A stretch of 36,214 nucleotides of DNA from Streptomyces bobili (GTDB taxonomy: Bacteria > Actinomycetota > Actinomycetes > Streptomycetales > Streptomycetaceae). Each line of letters starts with the position of its first letter. The first letter of the stretch is position 1. The DNA is taken from the NCBI RefSeq assembly GCF_002154575.1, contig NZ_MUBA01000011.1, positions 1 to 36,214 on the forward strand, in the 5' to 3' direction. Shown piece after piece: positions 1 to 8,949 of the stretch. Position numbers and translations under genes: made by a program. The notes beneath the pieces are model-generated. The model was not told the DNA's origin and searched no databases. It saw only the letters and a list, made by a program, of their open reading frames with translations.

Positions 1-168
1 GTCGTCGCGATCGCGGGCGGTCAGCGCAAGGCGGGCGCGATCGACGCGGTGCTGCGCTCGGGGCTCGTCACCAGCCTGGTGACGGACACCTCGGCCGCGG
101 ACTACCTGATGACGGCGGGCCCCCCGCCCAGGCCCGCCCTGAACCGGGCGGACCCCGACGGGATCTGA
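1..168 (+). CDS. C-terminal end of a SorC/DeoR-type sugar-binding transcriptional regulator (5' truncated)
   Basis: The open frame runs from the window edge to TGA at 166-168 and encodes 55 residues. The start VVAIAGGQRKAGAIDAVLRS followed by LVTSLVTDTSAADYLM fits the last part of the sugar-binding domain of SorC/DeoR-type regulators, where a GG..K..AI..AL segment precedes a VTD..TA motif. Such proteins sense a phosphorylated sugar and control neighbouring sugar genes. The DNA-binding N-terminus lies outside the window, so the target cannot be inferred. The tail after the motif is proline-rich and probably disordered. Family is fairly sure, function is not. Confidence 0.7.
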   Translation, partial: VVAIAGGQRKAGAIDAVLRSGLVTSLVTDTSAADYLMTAGPPPRPALNRADPDGI

Positions 169-217
169 CCGGCCACGACAGCAGGTCATGAGGGGACGGC
201 CGTGACAGCATCGACGC

Positions 218-616
218 ATGCTGCTGCGGTGCGTCCCCCGTGTGCTTCCCGGCCTGCTGATCCTGCTCACGGCATGCCTGCTCGCCCTGGCGGGCTGTAC
301 GACGACCGAGCCCTCCGCCGGACCGTCCCGGTCGGACGGTCCGGCCACCGTGAGAGTCTCCGAGCTGCCGGCCGAGGCCCGGCGGACCCTGGACCTCATC
401 GACGCGGGCGGGCCCTTCCCGTACGCCAAAGACGGCGCCGTCTTCGGCAACTTCGAAGGGCTGCTGCCCCGGCACGAGCGGGGCTACTACCGCGAGTACA
501 CCGTGCCCACGCCGGGCTCGCGCGACCGCGGGGCCCGGCGCATCGTGACCGGGCAGGGCGGCGAGATCTACTACACCGACGATCACTACGACTCGTTCAG
601 GGCGGTACGCGAATGA
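218..616 (+). CDS. Secreted lipoprotein ribonuclease of the N1/T1 (RNase Sa, guanyl-specific) family
   Basis: The 132-aa protein has a lipoprotein signal: hydrophobic segment at residues 10-26 and lipobox LALAGC with Cys27. After a short Ser/Pro linker, residues 43-132 align by eye with RNase Sa of Streptomyces (GPFPYAKDGAVFGN, GYYREYTVPTPG, ARRIV, YYTDDHY). The RNase Sa catalytic residues Glu54, Arg69 and His85 correspond to Glu93, Arg108 and His123. RNase Sa has one disulfide; both of its cysteines are absent here, which is unusual for an extracellular member. The enzyme would cut RNA after guanosine outside the membrane. The stop overlaps the start of a barstar gene (ATGA), giving enzyme and inhibitor in one transcript. 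ATG 218 is preferred because it gives the intact signal peptide, although the ribosome binding site is weak. Confidence 0.88.
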   Translation: MLLRCVPRVLPGLLILLTACLLALAGCTTTEPSAGPSRSDGPATVRVSELPAEARRTLDLIDAGGPFPYAKDGAVFGNFEGLLPRHERGYYREYTVPTPGSRDRGARRIVTGQGGEIYYTDDHYDSFRAVRE

Positions 617-933
617 CGCAGCACGTGGTCACACTGGACCTCGACGGGGTCACGGACAAGGCCGGCCTGATGGACCGCGCCGCCCGTGCCCTGGACCTGC
701 CCGAGTGGTTCGGGCGCAACTGGGACGCACTCGTCGACTGCCTGTCCGACCCCGGCGTCTGGCCCGCCGAGGGCGCGGACAGGGGGCTGCTGGTCGTCGT
801 ACGGGGCTGGCGGCCGTACGCGCGGGAGAACGCGCAGGAGTGGGCGGTCGCCGAAGACGTGTTCGCGCAGGCCGCGGACCGGACACCGGAACTGTCGGTG
901 GCGCTCGCCCTCGGGGGCGGCTCGGGCGCCTGA
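613..933 (+). CDS. Barstar-family ribonuclease inhibitor
   Basis: The 106-aa protein starts at ATG 613, which overlaps the stop of the RNase gene by four bases. It carries the barstar hallmark: an N-terminal strand and Lys/Gly helix (DLDGVTDKAGLMDRAARAL), then LPEWFGRNWDALVDCL, the segment that in barstar contributes residues binding the RNase active site. Barstar proteins are cytoplasmic and block barnase or RNase Sa-type enzymes that remain inside the producer. Translational coupling to the upstream secreted RNase strongly suggests that this is its cognate inhibitor. No signal peptide is seen, as expected. The Gly/Ala-rich C-terminus looks disordered. Confidence 0.9.
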   Translation: MTQHVVTLDLDGVTDKAGLMDRAARALDLPEWFGRNWDALVDCLSDPGVWPAEGADRGLLVVVRGWRPYARENAQEWAVAEDVFAQAADRTPELSVALALGGGSGA

Positions 934-1089
934 CGAGCGGCATCGCGGTGGCTCGACGGGGGCGGGTTGCGCGGTGCCTGGTCGGCGCGCCGCGCGGGCA
1001 GTGGTTCGGCGCGCTGCGCGGGTATCTCTCGGATGTTCCTCCGAATGCCCTCCTGACCAGCCTGGACGATCGTCCCGGATCGGGCATGA

Positions 1090-2619
<1,530 letters not shown>

Positions 2620-2636
2620 CCGACGCGAAGCGAGTG

Positions 2637-2676
2637 CCCGCGGGTCCGGCTCCGGCCGGGCCCGCGGTCTTCTTTC
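2637..2676 (+). terminator. Rho-independent-type terminator after guaB1
   Basis: A GC-rich inverted repeat begins 17 bases after the guaB1 stop: CCCGCGGGTCCGGC pairs, with one mismatch and end fraying, with GCCGGGCCCGCGG across a short loop, followed by TCTTCTTTC. It separates guaB1 from the permease unit. Confidence 0.6.
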
Positions 2677-2719
2677 GCGCCGCCTCCCCGACACGGGCTC
2701 CTGACGTGCACAGCCGTCG

Positions 2720-2802
2720 CCGCGCAACGAATAGGCACCCCGCGGGGATAGACGCAACGATCTTGCGGATACGCGCAAGGTTGCTGCATTACACCGGCAA
2801 CG
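2720..2802 (+). promoter_or_regulatory. GCAACG-box operator array of the permease promoter
   Basis: Three GCAACG cores lie at 2724-2729, 2754-2759 and 2797-2802. The first sits in CCGCGCAACGAAT (2720-2732), which recurs exactly upstream of the amidase gene at 6221-6233. The second sits in ACGCAACGA (2752-2760), also repeated there. The second box is part of a larger imperfect palindrome, 2754-2784: GCAAC, gat, CTTGCG, gatacg, CGCAAG, GTTGC. The third box falls inside the -35/-10 spacer. Arrangement and sharing suggest a transcription factor site; the Lrp/AsnC protein encoded at 4408 is the obvious candidate binder by context only. Confidence 0.65.
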
Positions 2803-2818
2803 TTCCGCCTCGTAGGGT
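2789..2818 (+). promoter_or_regulatory. Putative promoter of the permease-lrp unit
   Basis: TTACAC (2789-2794), an 18-base spacer and TAGGGT (2813-2818) make a reasonable housekeeping-type Streptomyces promoter. It would give a leader of about 100 nt before GTG 2928. One GCAACG box lies in the spacer and a palindrome abuts the -35, as for a regulated promoter. Confidence 0.5.
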
Positions 2819-2927
2819 CGTGCGCTGTACAAGGTGTGGCGGGGACCCCGCTCGGCGGGTTCCTGTTCACGCAGGGGTGCCGCCGGTCCCCGTCGCTCCG
2901 CATTCGCAGCGACAAAGGAGTCAGCGC

Positions 2928-4397
2928 GTGCTCGACCAAGGCGCACCCCCGCAGCAGCGCGACCGGACCGTCCCCGCATCCCCCGGGCTCGGCGCGCGCC
3001 TCATGCGGCGCAAGCCCGTGGAACGCCTGGTCGCCGAGGGTGGCCAGGGCGAGGGAGGGTCCCTGCGGCGCTCCCTCGGGCTGTGGCAGCTCACCATGAT
3101 CAGTATCGGCGCGACGCTCGGTACGGGCATCTTCGTCGTCCTCGGCGAGGCGGTCCCCAAGGCCGGCCCCGCCGTCACGCTGTCCTTCGTGATCGCCGGA
3201 CTCACGGCACTCTTCTCGGCCCTGTCCTACGCCGAACTGGCGGGCACCATCCCCGTCGCCGGCTCCTCCTACTCGTATGCGTACGCAACGATGGGCGAGC
3301 TGATCGCCTGGATCTGCGGCTGGTGCCTGGTCCTGGAGTACGGCGTGTCGGTCGCCGCCGTCGCGGTCGGCTGGGGCGAGTACCTCAACGAACTGCTCGA
3401 CGGCACGATCGGCGTGACCATCCCGGCCGCGCTGTCCGCCCCGCCCGGTGACGGCGGTGTCTTCAACCTGCCCGCCCTGATCGTCGTCCTGCTGGCGATG
3501 ACGTTCCTGCTCGGCGGCGCCCGCGAGTCCGCCCGCGCCAACACCGTCATGGTCGTCGTGAAGATCGCCGCGCTGGTGATGTTCTGCGCGATCGGCGTCC
3601 AGGGCTTCCGCTCCGGCAACTACGAGGACTTCATGCCGCTCGGCATGGCCGGCGTCAGTGCCGCAGGGGCCACGCTCTTCTTCTCCTACATCGGCTTCGA
3701 CGCCGCCTCCACCGCCGGCGAGGAGGCGACGAACGCCCAGCGCGACCTGCCCCGCGCCATCATGCTGTCCCTGGTCATCGTGACCGCCCTGTACGTCCTC
3801 GTCGCGGCCGTCGCCGTGGGCGCCAGGCCCTGGCAGGGCTTCGCCGACTCGGAGGCCGCGCTCGCCCAGATCATGCGCGACGTCACCGGCCAGGCGTTCT
3901 GGGGCACCCTGCTGGCGTTCTGCGCCGTCATCGCCATCGCGAGCGTCGTCCTGACCGTCCTGTACGGCCAGACCCGCATCCTCTTCGCGATGTCCCGCGA
4001 CGGGCTCGTGCCCAAGGTGTTCTCCCGCGTCCATCCCAAGACCGGCGCGCCGCGCGCCAACACGCTGATCGTCTCCCTCTTCTGCGGCGTCCTGGCCGCG
4101 GCCGTACCGCTGGGCCAACTGGCCGACGCCACCAGCATCGGCACCCTCTTCGCCTTCGCGCTGGTCAACGTGGCCGTCGTGATCCTGCGCCGGACCCGCC
4201 CCGACATGCCCCGCACCTTCCGCGTCCCGCTGTCGCCCCTGCTGCCCGCGCTGGGCTTCGCCTTCTGCGTCTGGATGATGGGCAGCCTGTCCACCGTCAC
4301 CTGGGTGGTCTTCGGTGTCTGGATGGCCGTCGGGCTCGTGTTCTACTTCCTTTACGGCCATCGCCGCTCCCGCCTCGCGTCATCCGAAGTGAAGTGA
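2928..4397 (+). CDS. APC-superfamily amino acid permease, cationic amino acid transporter (CAT) type
   Basis: The 489-aa integral membrane protein has about 12 hydrophobic segments after a charged 60-residue cytosolic N-terminus. TM1 contains the unwound-helix substrate motif GATLGTGIFVVLG, and the segment FFSYIGFDAASTAGEEATN is diagnostic of the CAT/YfnA branch that imports Lys, Arg or other amino acids. GTG 2928 is chosen because AAAGGAG lies at 2914-2920, seven bases upstream; the open frame continues much further upstream without homology. The Lrp regulator gene starts 10 bases after the stop, so they are probably co-transcribed. Its promoter shares operator boxes with the amidase-monooxygenase genes at 6365-8913, supporting uptake of the amino acid that they degrade. 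Substrate identity is inference. Confidence 0.88.
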   Translation: MLDQGAPPQQRDRTVPASPGLGARLMRRKPVERLVAEGGQGEGGSLRRSLGLWQLTMISIGATLGTGIFVVLGEAVPKAGPAVTLSFVIAGLTALFSALSYAELAGTIPVAGSSYSYAYATMGELIAWICGWCLVLEYGVSVAAVAVGWGEYLNELLDGTIGVTIPAALSAPPGDGGVFNLPALIVVLLAMTFLLGGARESARANTVMVVVKIAALVMFCAIGVQGFRSGNYEDFMPLGMAGVSAAGATLFFSYIGFDAASTAGEEATNAQRDLPRAIMLSLVIVTALYVLVAAVAVGARPWQGFADSEAALAQIMRDVTGQAFWGTLLAFCAVIAIASVVLTVLYGQTRILFAMSRDGLVPKVFSRVHPKTGAPRANTLIVSLFCGVLAAAVPLGQLADATSIGTLFAFALVNVAVVILRRTRPDMPRTFRVPLSPLLPALGFAFCVWMMGSLSTVTWVVFGVWMAVGLVFYFLYGHRRSRLASSEVK

Positions 4398-4407
4398 ACG
4401 ACCCGCA

Positions 4408-4860
4408 GTGCTGAACGATCTCGACGAACGCATCGTGCACGCCCTCGCCGAGGACGCCCGCCGCTCCTACGCGGACATCGGGCAACTCGTCGGCCTCTCC
4501 GCGCCCGCCGTGAAGCGGCGCGTGGACCGGCTGCGCGCCACCGGGGCCATCACCGGTTTCACGGTCCGCGTCGACCCGGCGGCCCTGGGCTGGGAGACCG
4601 AGGGGTACGTCGAGATCTACTGCCGGCGCAACACCTCGCCGGAGACCATCCAGCGGGGCCTGGAGCGCTACCAGGAAGTCGTGGCCGCCTCCACCGTCAC
4701 CGGGGAGGCGGACGCGATCGCCCAGGTCTTCGCCGCCGACATGCGTCACTTCGAGCGCGTCCTGGAGCGGATCGCGGGGGAGCCGTTCGTCGAGCGCACG
4801 AAGTCCGTGCTGGTGCTCTCCCCGCTGCTGCGCCGCTTCTCGTCCGGCTCGCCGACCTGA
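4408..4860 (+). CDS. Lrp/AsnC-family transcriptional regulator
   Basis: The 150-aa protein has the full AsnC layout: an N-terminal winged HTH (LNDLDERIVHALAEDARRSY, then IGQLVGLSAPAVKRRVDRLRATGAITGF) and a C-terminal RAM effector domain of about residues 65-150 (TSPETIQRGL, STVTGEADAIAQVFAADMRHFERVL). Members bind an amino acid in the RAM domain and act as oligomers on DNA. The GTG start lies 10 bases after the permease stop. Being located between the permease and the amino acid monooxygenase operon, it is the best local candidate to read the basic amino acid level and bind the GCAACG boxes in front of both. That link is inference from position. Confidence 0.92.
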   Translation: MLNDLDERIVHALAEDARRSYADIGQLVGLSAPAVKRRVDRLRATGAITGFTVRVDPAALGWETEGYVEIYCRRNTSPETIQRGLERYQEVVAASTVTGEADAIAQVFAADMRHFERVLERIAGEPFVERTKSVLVLSPLLRRFSSGSPT

Positions 4861-5015
4861 GCGCCGCCCGTCCCGTAAAGGGCTGGTGAGCGAGCCGGGA
4901 CCGGGTCTACGCTCGATGCCATGACCTGGCGACATTGATCCCGTAGCCATGCCTCCCGAGGGCCGCCTCGGACGCCGTACCCCCGGTGTCCGAAACGTCC
5001 CTTCGGGAAGGCCCC

Positions 5016-6206
5016 ATGACTCTCTCACCTGCGCGTGTATCCGTCGCCGAGCCCGGCGTACGGCGGCTCACGGCCACGCTGTACGGCTATGCGTTCCTGG
5101 ACGAGTTCGTCCTGCTCTATCCGGTGTACGCGCTGCTCTTCGCCGACACCGGACTGTCCGTCGGACAGATGTCCTCGCTGTTCGTCCTCTGGTCGGCGAC
5201 CGGCGTCCTGCTGGAGGTCCCCTCCGGAGCCTGGGCGGACGCCGTCTCGCGCCGCCTGCTGTTGTGGCTCGGCCCGCTGCTGGGCGCGGCCGGCTTCGCC
5301 CTGTGGGTGTCCGTCCCGTCGTACTGGGCCTTCGCCGCCGGCTTCGTGCTGTGGGGGGCGCGTGGGGCGATGGGCTCCGGTGCGCTGGAGGCCCTGGTCC
5401 ACGACGAGCTGGAGCGGCTCGGCGCGGCGGACCGGTACGCCCGGATCATGGGCCGGGCCCAGGCGGCCGGCCAGGTCGCGGTGATGACGGCGATGGTCCT
5501 GGCCGGGCCGGTGTTCGCGGCGTACGGCTATCCGGCGGTCGGCGCGGCCAGTGTGCTGGCCTGTCTGCTCTGCGCGGCGACGGCGACCCGCTTCCCGGAG
5601 CACCGCGGCCCCGCGACGGCCGTGCCGGACGGTGAGGGCTGGGCGGCGAGCCTGCGGTCCGGTCTCGGCGAGGCCCGCCGCGACCGCTCCGTGTGCGGCG
5701 CCCTGCTGCTCGTCCCGGCCGTCGCCGCCGTCTGGGGCGCCCTCGACGAGTACACCCCGCTGCTGGCACGCGACACCGGCGCCGCCGACGCGACGATCCC
5801 CTACCTGCTGGTGATGGTCTGGGCCGGCGTCACCGCCGGAAGCCTGCTCGCCGGCCCGGCCGAACGCCTGGGCCGCCGCGGGTTCGGCGCGCTGCTCACG
5901 GCCTCCGCACTGGCCCTGGCCGTCGGTGCGGGCACCGGCACACCGGCCGGCCTCGCCCTGGTGGCCGTGGCCTTCGGCGGCTTCCAGCTGGCGACCGTGC
6001 TGGCCGACGCCCGCCTCCAGCAGCGCATCGAGGGCACCGGCCGGGCCACGCTCACCTCGGTCGCCGGCCTCGGCACCGAACTCGCCACGATCACCGTCTA
6101 CGGCACCTACGCGCAGCTCGCCTCGACGTCCACGCACGGCTCCGCCTTCGCCCTGCTCGCGGTGCCGTATCTGCTCGTCGCTCTTCTGGTCGCCCTGCGC
6201 CGATGA
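5016..6206 (+). CDS. Major facilitator superfamily transporter
   Basis: The 396-aa protein has 11 to 12 hydrophobic segments, beginning at LYGYAFLDEFVLLYPVYALLF. The loop after TM2 (LLEVPSGAWADAVSRRLLL) is the MFS motif A region, in the degenerate form common in this actinobacterial subfamily. The ATG at 5016 has GGAAGG a few bases upstream; an in-frame GTG at 4986 would add ten residues and is less likely. The gene sits between the lrp gene and the amidase-monooxygenase pair, about 155 bases from each, and has no GCAACG box of its own. It could export an end product or be unrelated. Substrate unknown. Confidence 0.82.
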   Translation: MTLSPARVSVAEPGVRRLTATLYGYAFLDEFVLLYPVYALLFADTGLSVGQMSSLFVLWSATGVLLEVPSGAWADAVSRRLLLWLGPLLGAAGFALWVSVPSYWAFAAGFVLWGARGAMGSGALEALVHDELERLGAADRYARIMGRAQAAGQVAVMTAMVLAGPVFAAYGYPAVGAASVLACLLCAATATRFPEHRGPATAVPDGEGWAASLRSGLGEARRDRSVCGALLLVPAVAAVWGALDEYTPLLARDTGAADATIPYLLVMVWAGVTAGSLLAGPAERLGRRGFGALLTASALALAVGAGTGTPAGLALVAVAFGGFQLATVLADARLQQRIEGTGRATLTSVAGLGTELATITVYGTYAQLASTSTHGSAFALLAVPYLLVALLVALRR

Positions 6207-6220
6207 CAGCGGGCGCGGGG

Positions 6221-6283
6221 CCGCGCAACGAATCGCCGCCCCGCCCCCCGCGCACGCAACGAACCGCTCACCAGCACGCAACG
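6221..6283 (+). promoter_or_regulatory. GCAACG-box operator array of the amidase-monooxygenase promoter
   Basis: Three GCAACG cores lie at 6225-6230, 6256-6261 and 6278-6283. The first is in CCGCGCAACGAAT (6221-6233), identical over 13 bases to 2720-2732 in front of the permease. Boxes 1 and 2 begin 91 and 60 bases before the -10, against 89 and 59 bases at the permease promoter. The third box lies just upstream of -35 here, whereas it falls inside the spacer at the permease. Confidence 0.65.
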
Positions 6284-6291
6284 GCTTCCGC

Positions 6292-6321
6292 TTGTCCGCG
6301 CTGGTCAGCGGACCGTACCGT
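6292..6321 (+). promoter_or_regulatory. Putative promoter of the amidase-monooxygenase operon
   Basis: TTGTCC (6292-6297), an 18-base spacer and TACCGT (6316-6321). The predicted leader to ATG 6365 is about 35 to 40 nt. The GCAACG array ends nine bases upstream of the -35. Confidence 0.5.
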
Positions 6322-6364
6322 CTAGGTGTCCCCCACACCCTTCCGCTTCCGGTGAGGAACACGC

Positions 6365-7153
6365 ATGCGCATCGCCCTGCTCCAGAGCTCCGGCCGGCCC
6401 GGCTCGGTCGTGGAGAACCTCAAGGTTCTCGACGAGGCCGCCGGCCGTGCCGCCGCCGCGGGCGCCGGGCTGCTCGTGGCGCCGGAGATGTTCCTCACCG
6501 GCTACGCGATCGGCGACGACATCGCCCACCTCGCCGAGCCCGCCGACGGCGACTCCGCGGACGCGGTCGCCGACCTCGCCGGGCGGCACGGCCTCGCGGT
6601 CGCCTACGGATACCCGGAGCGCGACGGCGAGACGGTGTACAACTCCGCCCAGCTGATCTCCGCCGACGGCGTCCGCCTCGCGAACTACCGCAAGACCCAC
6701 CTCTTCGGCTGCTTCGAACGCGACCACTTCACGCCCGGCGACCAGGCGGTCGTCCAGGCCGAACTGGGCGGCCTGACCGTCGGCCTCATGATCTGCTACG
6801 ACGTCGAGTTCCCGGAGAACGTCCGCGCCCACGCCCTGGCCGGCACCGGCCTCCTGGTGGTGCCGACGGCCCAGATGCACCCCTTCCAGTTCGTCGCCGA
6901 GTCGATGATCCCGGTGCGCGCCTTCGAGAACCAGATGTACGTCGCCTACGTCAACCGGGTCGGCCGGGAAGGGGAGTTCGAGTTCGTCGGGCTCTCCACG
7001 CTGGCCGGCCCCGACGGCGTCGCCCGCGCCCGCGCCGGACGCGAGGAGGAACTCGTGTTCGCCGACGCCGACCCCGCCTTCGTGGCCGCCTCCCGCGAGG
7101 CGAACCCGTATCTGAAGGACCGCCGCCCCGGCCTCTACGGGTCCCTGGTCTGA
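6365..7153 (+). CDS. Nitrilase-superfamily amidase, DavA/guanidinobutyramide-hydrolase-like
   Basis: The 262-aa carbon-nitrogen hydrolase has the complete Glu-Lys-Cys triad: Glu41 in VAPEMFLTGY, Lys110 in NYRKTHLFG, Cys144 in GLMICYDVEFPEN. As remembered, it closely resembles Pseudomonas DavA (5-aminopentanamidase): MRIAL start, PEMFLTGY, YGYPER, YRKTHLF, ICYD.EFPENAR. The reaction would be hydrolysis of the amide made by the downstream flavoenzyme: 5-aminovaleramide to 5-aminovalerate if the substrate is lysine, or 4-guanidinobutyramide to 4-guanidinobutyrate if arginine. Cytoplasmic, no signal peptide. The monooxygenase starts 62 bases downstream, presumably in the same operon. Enzyme class is firm; choice of substrate is not. 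Confidence 0.88.
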   Translation: MRIALLQSSGRPGSVVENLKVLDEAAGRAAAAGAGLLVAPEMFLTGYAIGDDIAHLAEPADGDSADAVADLAGRHGLAVAYGYPERDGETVYNSAQLISADGVRLANYRKTHLFGCFERDHFTPGDQAVVQAELGGLTVGLMICYDVEFPENVRAHALAGTGLLVVPTAQMHPFQFVAESMIPVRAFENQMYVAYVNRVGREGEFEFVGLSTLAGPDGVARARAGREEELVFADADPAFVAASREANPYLKDRRPGLYGSLV

Positions 7154-7215
7154 CGCCCCTTTCCCCTCCGCTCCTCCCTCCCCCTCTCTTCGTTGCCGCA
7201 AGGAGTCCGCACCCC

Positions 7216-8913
7216 ATGACGTCCACCGTGCCCAACGCCGTCGAGCACGCAGACGAGCAGCAGCCGCCGATCACCATGTTCGGCCCGGACTTCCCGTACG
7301 CCTACGACGACTTCCTCGCCCACCCGGCGGGCCTCGGCCAGCTCCCGGCGACCGAACACGGCACGGAGGTCGCCGTGATCGGCGGCGGACTGTCCGGCAT
7401 CGTCGCCGCGTACGAGCTGATGAAGATGGGCCTCAAGCCGGTCGTGTACGAGGCCGATCAGATCGGCGGGCGGCTGCGCACCGTGGGCTTCGACGGCTGC
7501 GACCCCTCCCTGACCGCCGAGATGGGCGCGATGCGCTTCCCGCCGTCCTCCACGGCCCTCCAGCACTACATCGACCTGGTGGGACTGGAGACCCGGCCGT
7601 TCCCCAACCCCCTCGCGGAGGTCACGCCCTCGACGGTCGTCGACCTCAAGGGTGAGTCGCACTACGCCGAGACGGTCGACGACCTGCCGCAGGTCTACCG
7701 GGACGTCGCCGCCGCCTGGAACAAGTGCCTCGAGGAGGGCGCCGACTTCTCCGACATGAACCAGGCCATGCGCGAGCGCGACGTACCGCGCATCCGCGAG
7801 ATCTGGGCGAAGCTCGTCGAGAAGCTCGACAACCAGACCTTCTACGGCTTCCTCTGCGATTCCGAGGCCTTCCGGTCCTTCCGCCACCGCGAGATCTTCG
7901 GCCAGGTCGGCTTCGGCACCGGTGGCTGGGACACCGACTTCCCCAACTCCATCCTGGAGATCCTCCGCGTCGTCTACACCGAGGCCGACGATCACCACCG
8001 CGGCATCGTCGGCGGCTCCCAGCAGCTGCCGCTGCGACTGTGGGAGCGCGAGCCGGAGAAGATCGTCCACTGGCCCTACGGCACCTCGCTCGCCGGCCTG
8101 CACGAGGGCGGTGAGCCCCGCCCGGCCGTGACCCGCCTCAACCGGACGGCGGGCAACCGGATCACCGTCACCGACGCGAACGGCGACATCCGCACCTACC
8201 GGGCCGCGATCTTCACCGCGCAGTCCTGGATGCTGCTGTCGAAGATCGCCTGCGACGACTCGCTGTTCCCGATCGACCACTGGACGGCGATCGAGCGCAC
8301 CCACTACATGGAGTCGAGCAAGCTGTTCGTGCCGGTCGACCGGCCGTTCTGGCTCGACAAGGATGACGAGACCGGGCGCGACGTCATGTCGATGACGCTC
8401 ACCGACCGTATGACGCGAGGGACCTACCTCCTGGACGACGGTCCGGACAAGCCCGCCGTCATCTGCCTGTCCTACACCTGGTGCGACGACAGCCTGAAGT
8501 GGCTGCCGCTGTCCGCGAACGAGCGGATGGAGGTCATGCTGAAGTCGCTCGGCGAGATCTACCCCAAGGTCGACATCAGGAAGCACGTCATCGGCAACCC
8601 GGTGACCGTCTCCTGGGAGAACGAGCCCTACTTCATGGGCGCGTTCAAGGCCAACCTGCCCGGCCACTACCGCTACCAGCGGCGCCTGTTCACCCACTTC
8701 ATGCAGGACCGGCTGCCCGAGGACAAGCGGGGCATCTTCCTGGCCGGCGACGACATCTCCTGGACCGCCGGCTGGGCCGAGGGCGCCGTCCAGACGGCCC
8801 TCAACGCGGTCTGGGGCGTGATGCACCACCTCGGCGGCACGACGGACGGGACCAACCCGGGCCCCGGTGACGTGTACGACGAGATCGCCCCGGTCGAACT
8901 GCCGGAGGACTGA
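7216..8913 (+). CDS. FAD-dependent amino acid 2-monooxygenase (L-lysine/L-arginine monooxygenase, DavB-like)
   Basis: The 565-aa protein follows AAGGAG by ten bases. It has an N-terminal FAD Rossmann motif (VAVIGGGLSGIVAAYEL, about residues 53-68, with Glu79 for the ribose) and the C-terminal flavin segment GIFLAGDDISWTAGWAEGAV. It matches Pseudomonas DavB almost throughout as remembered, including ITMFGPDFPYAYDD, FGQVGFGTGGWDTDFPNS and MTLTDRMTRGTYL. DavB-type enzymes perform oxidative decarboxylation of a basic amino acid to its amide, CO2 and water. Asp241 matches the DavB Asp238 that contacts the substrate side-chain amine. Ala257 stands where the Pseudomonas sp. AIU 813 enzyme has Cys254, a residue reported to set the oxygenase/oxidase balance. 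Arginine monooxygenase is classical in Streptomyces griseus, so arginine is a real alternative to lysine. Confidence 0.88.
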   Translation: MTSTVPNAVEHADEQQPPITMFGPDFPYAYDDFLAHPAGLGQLPATEHGTEVAVIGGGLSGIVAAYELMKMGLKPVVYEADQIGGRLRTVGFDGCDPSLTAEMGAMRFPPSSTALQHYIDLVGLETRPFPNPLAEVTPSTVVDLKGESHYAETVDDLPQVYRDVAAAWNKCLEEGADFSDMNQAMRERDVPRIREIWAKLVEKLDNQTFYGFLCDSEAFRSFRHREIFGQVGFGTGGWDTDFPNSILEILRVVYTEADDHHRGIVGGSQQLPLRLWEREPEKIVHWPYGTSLAGLHEGGEPRPAVTRLNRTAGNRITVTDANGDIRTYRAAIFTAQSWMLLSKIACDDSLFPIDHWTAIERTHYMESSKLFVPVDRPFWLDKDDETGRDVMSMTLTDRMTRGTYLLDDGPDKPAVICLSYTWCDDSLKWLPLSANERMEVMLKSLGEIYPKVDIRKHVIGNPVTVSWENEPYFMGAFKANLPGHYRYQRRLFTHFMQDRLPEDKRGIFLAGDDISWTAGWAEGAVQTALNAVWGVMHHLGGTTDGTNPGPGDVYDEIAPVELPED

Positions 8914-8949
8914 GGCCCCCCGCCCTCGCCCCTGTCCCGTCCGTCGGCC

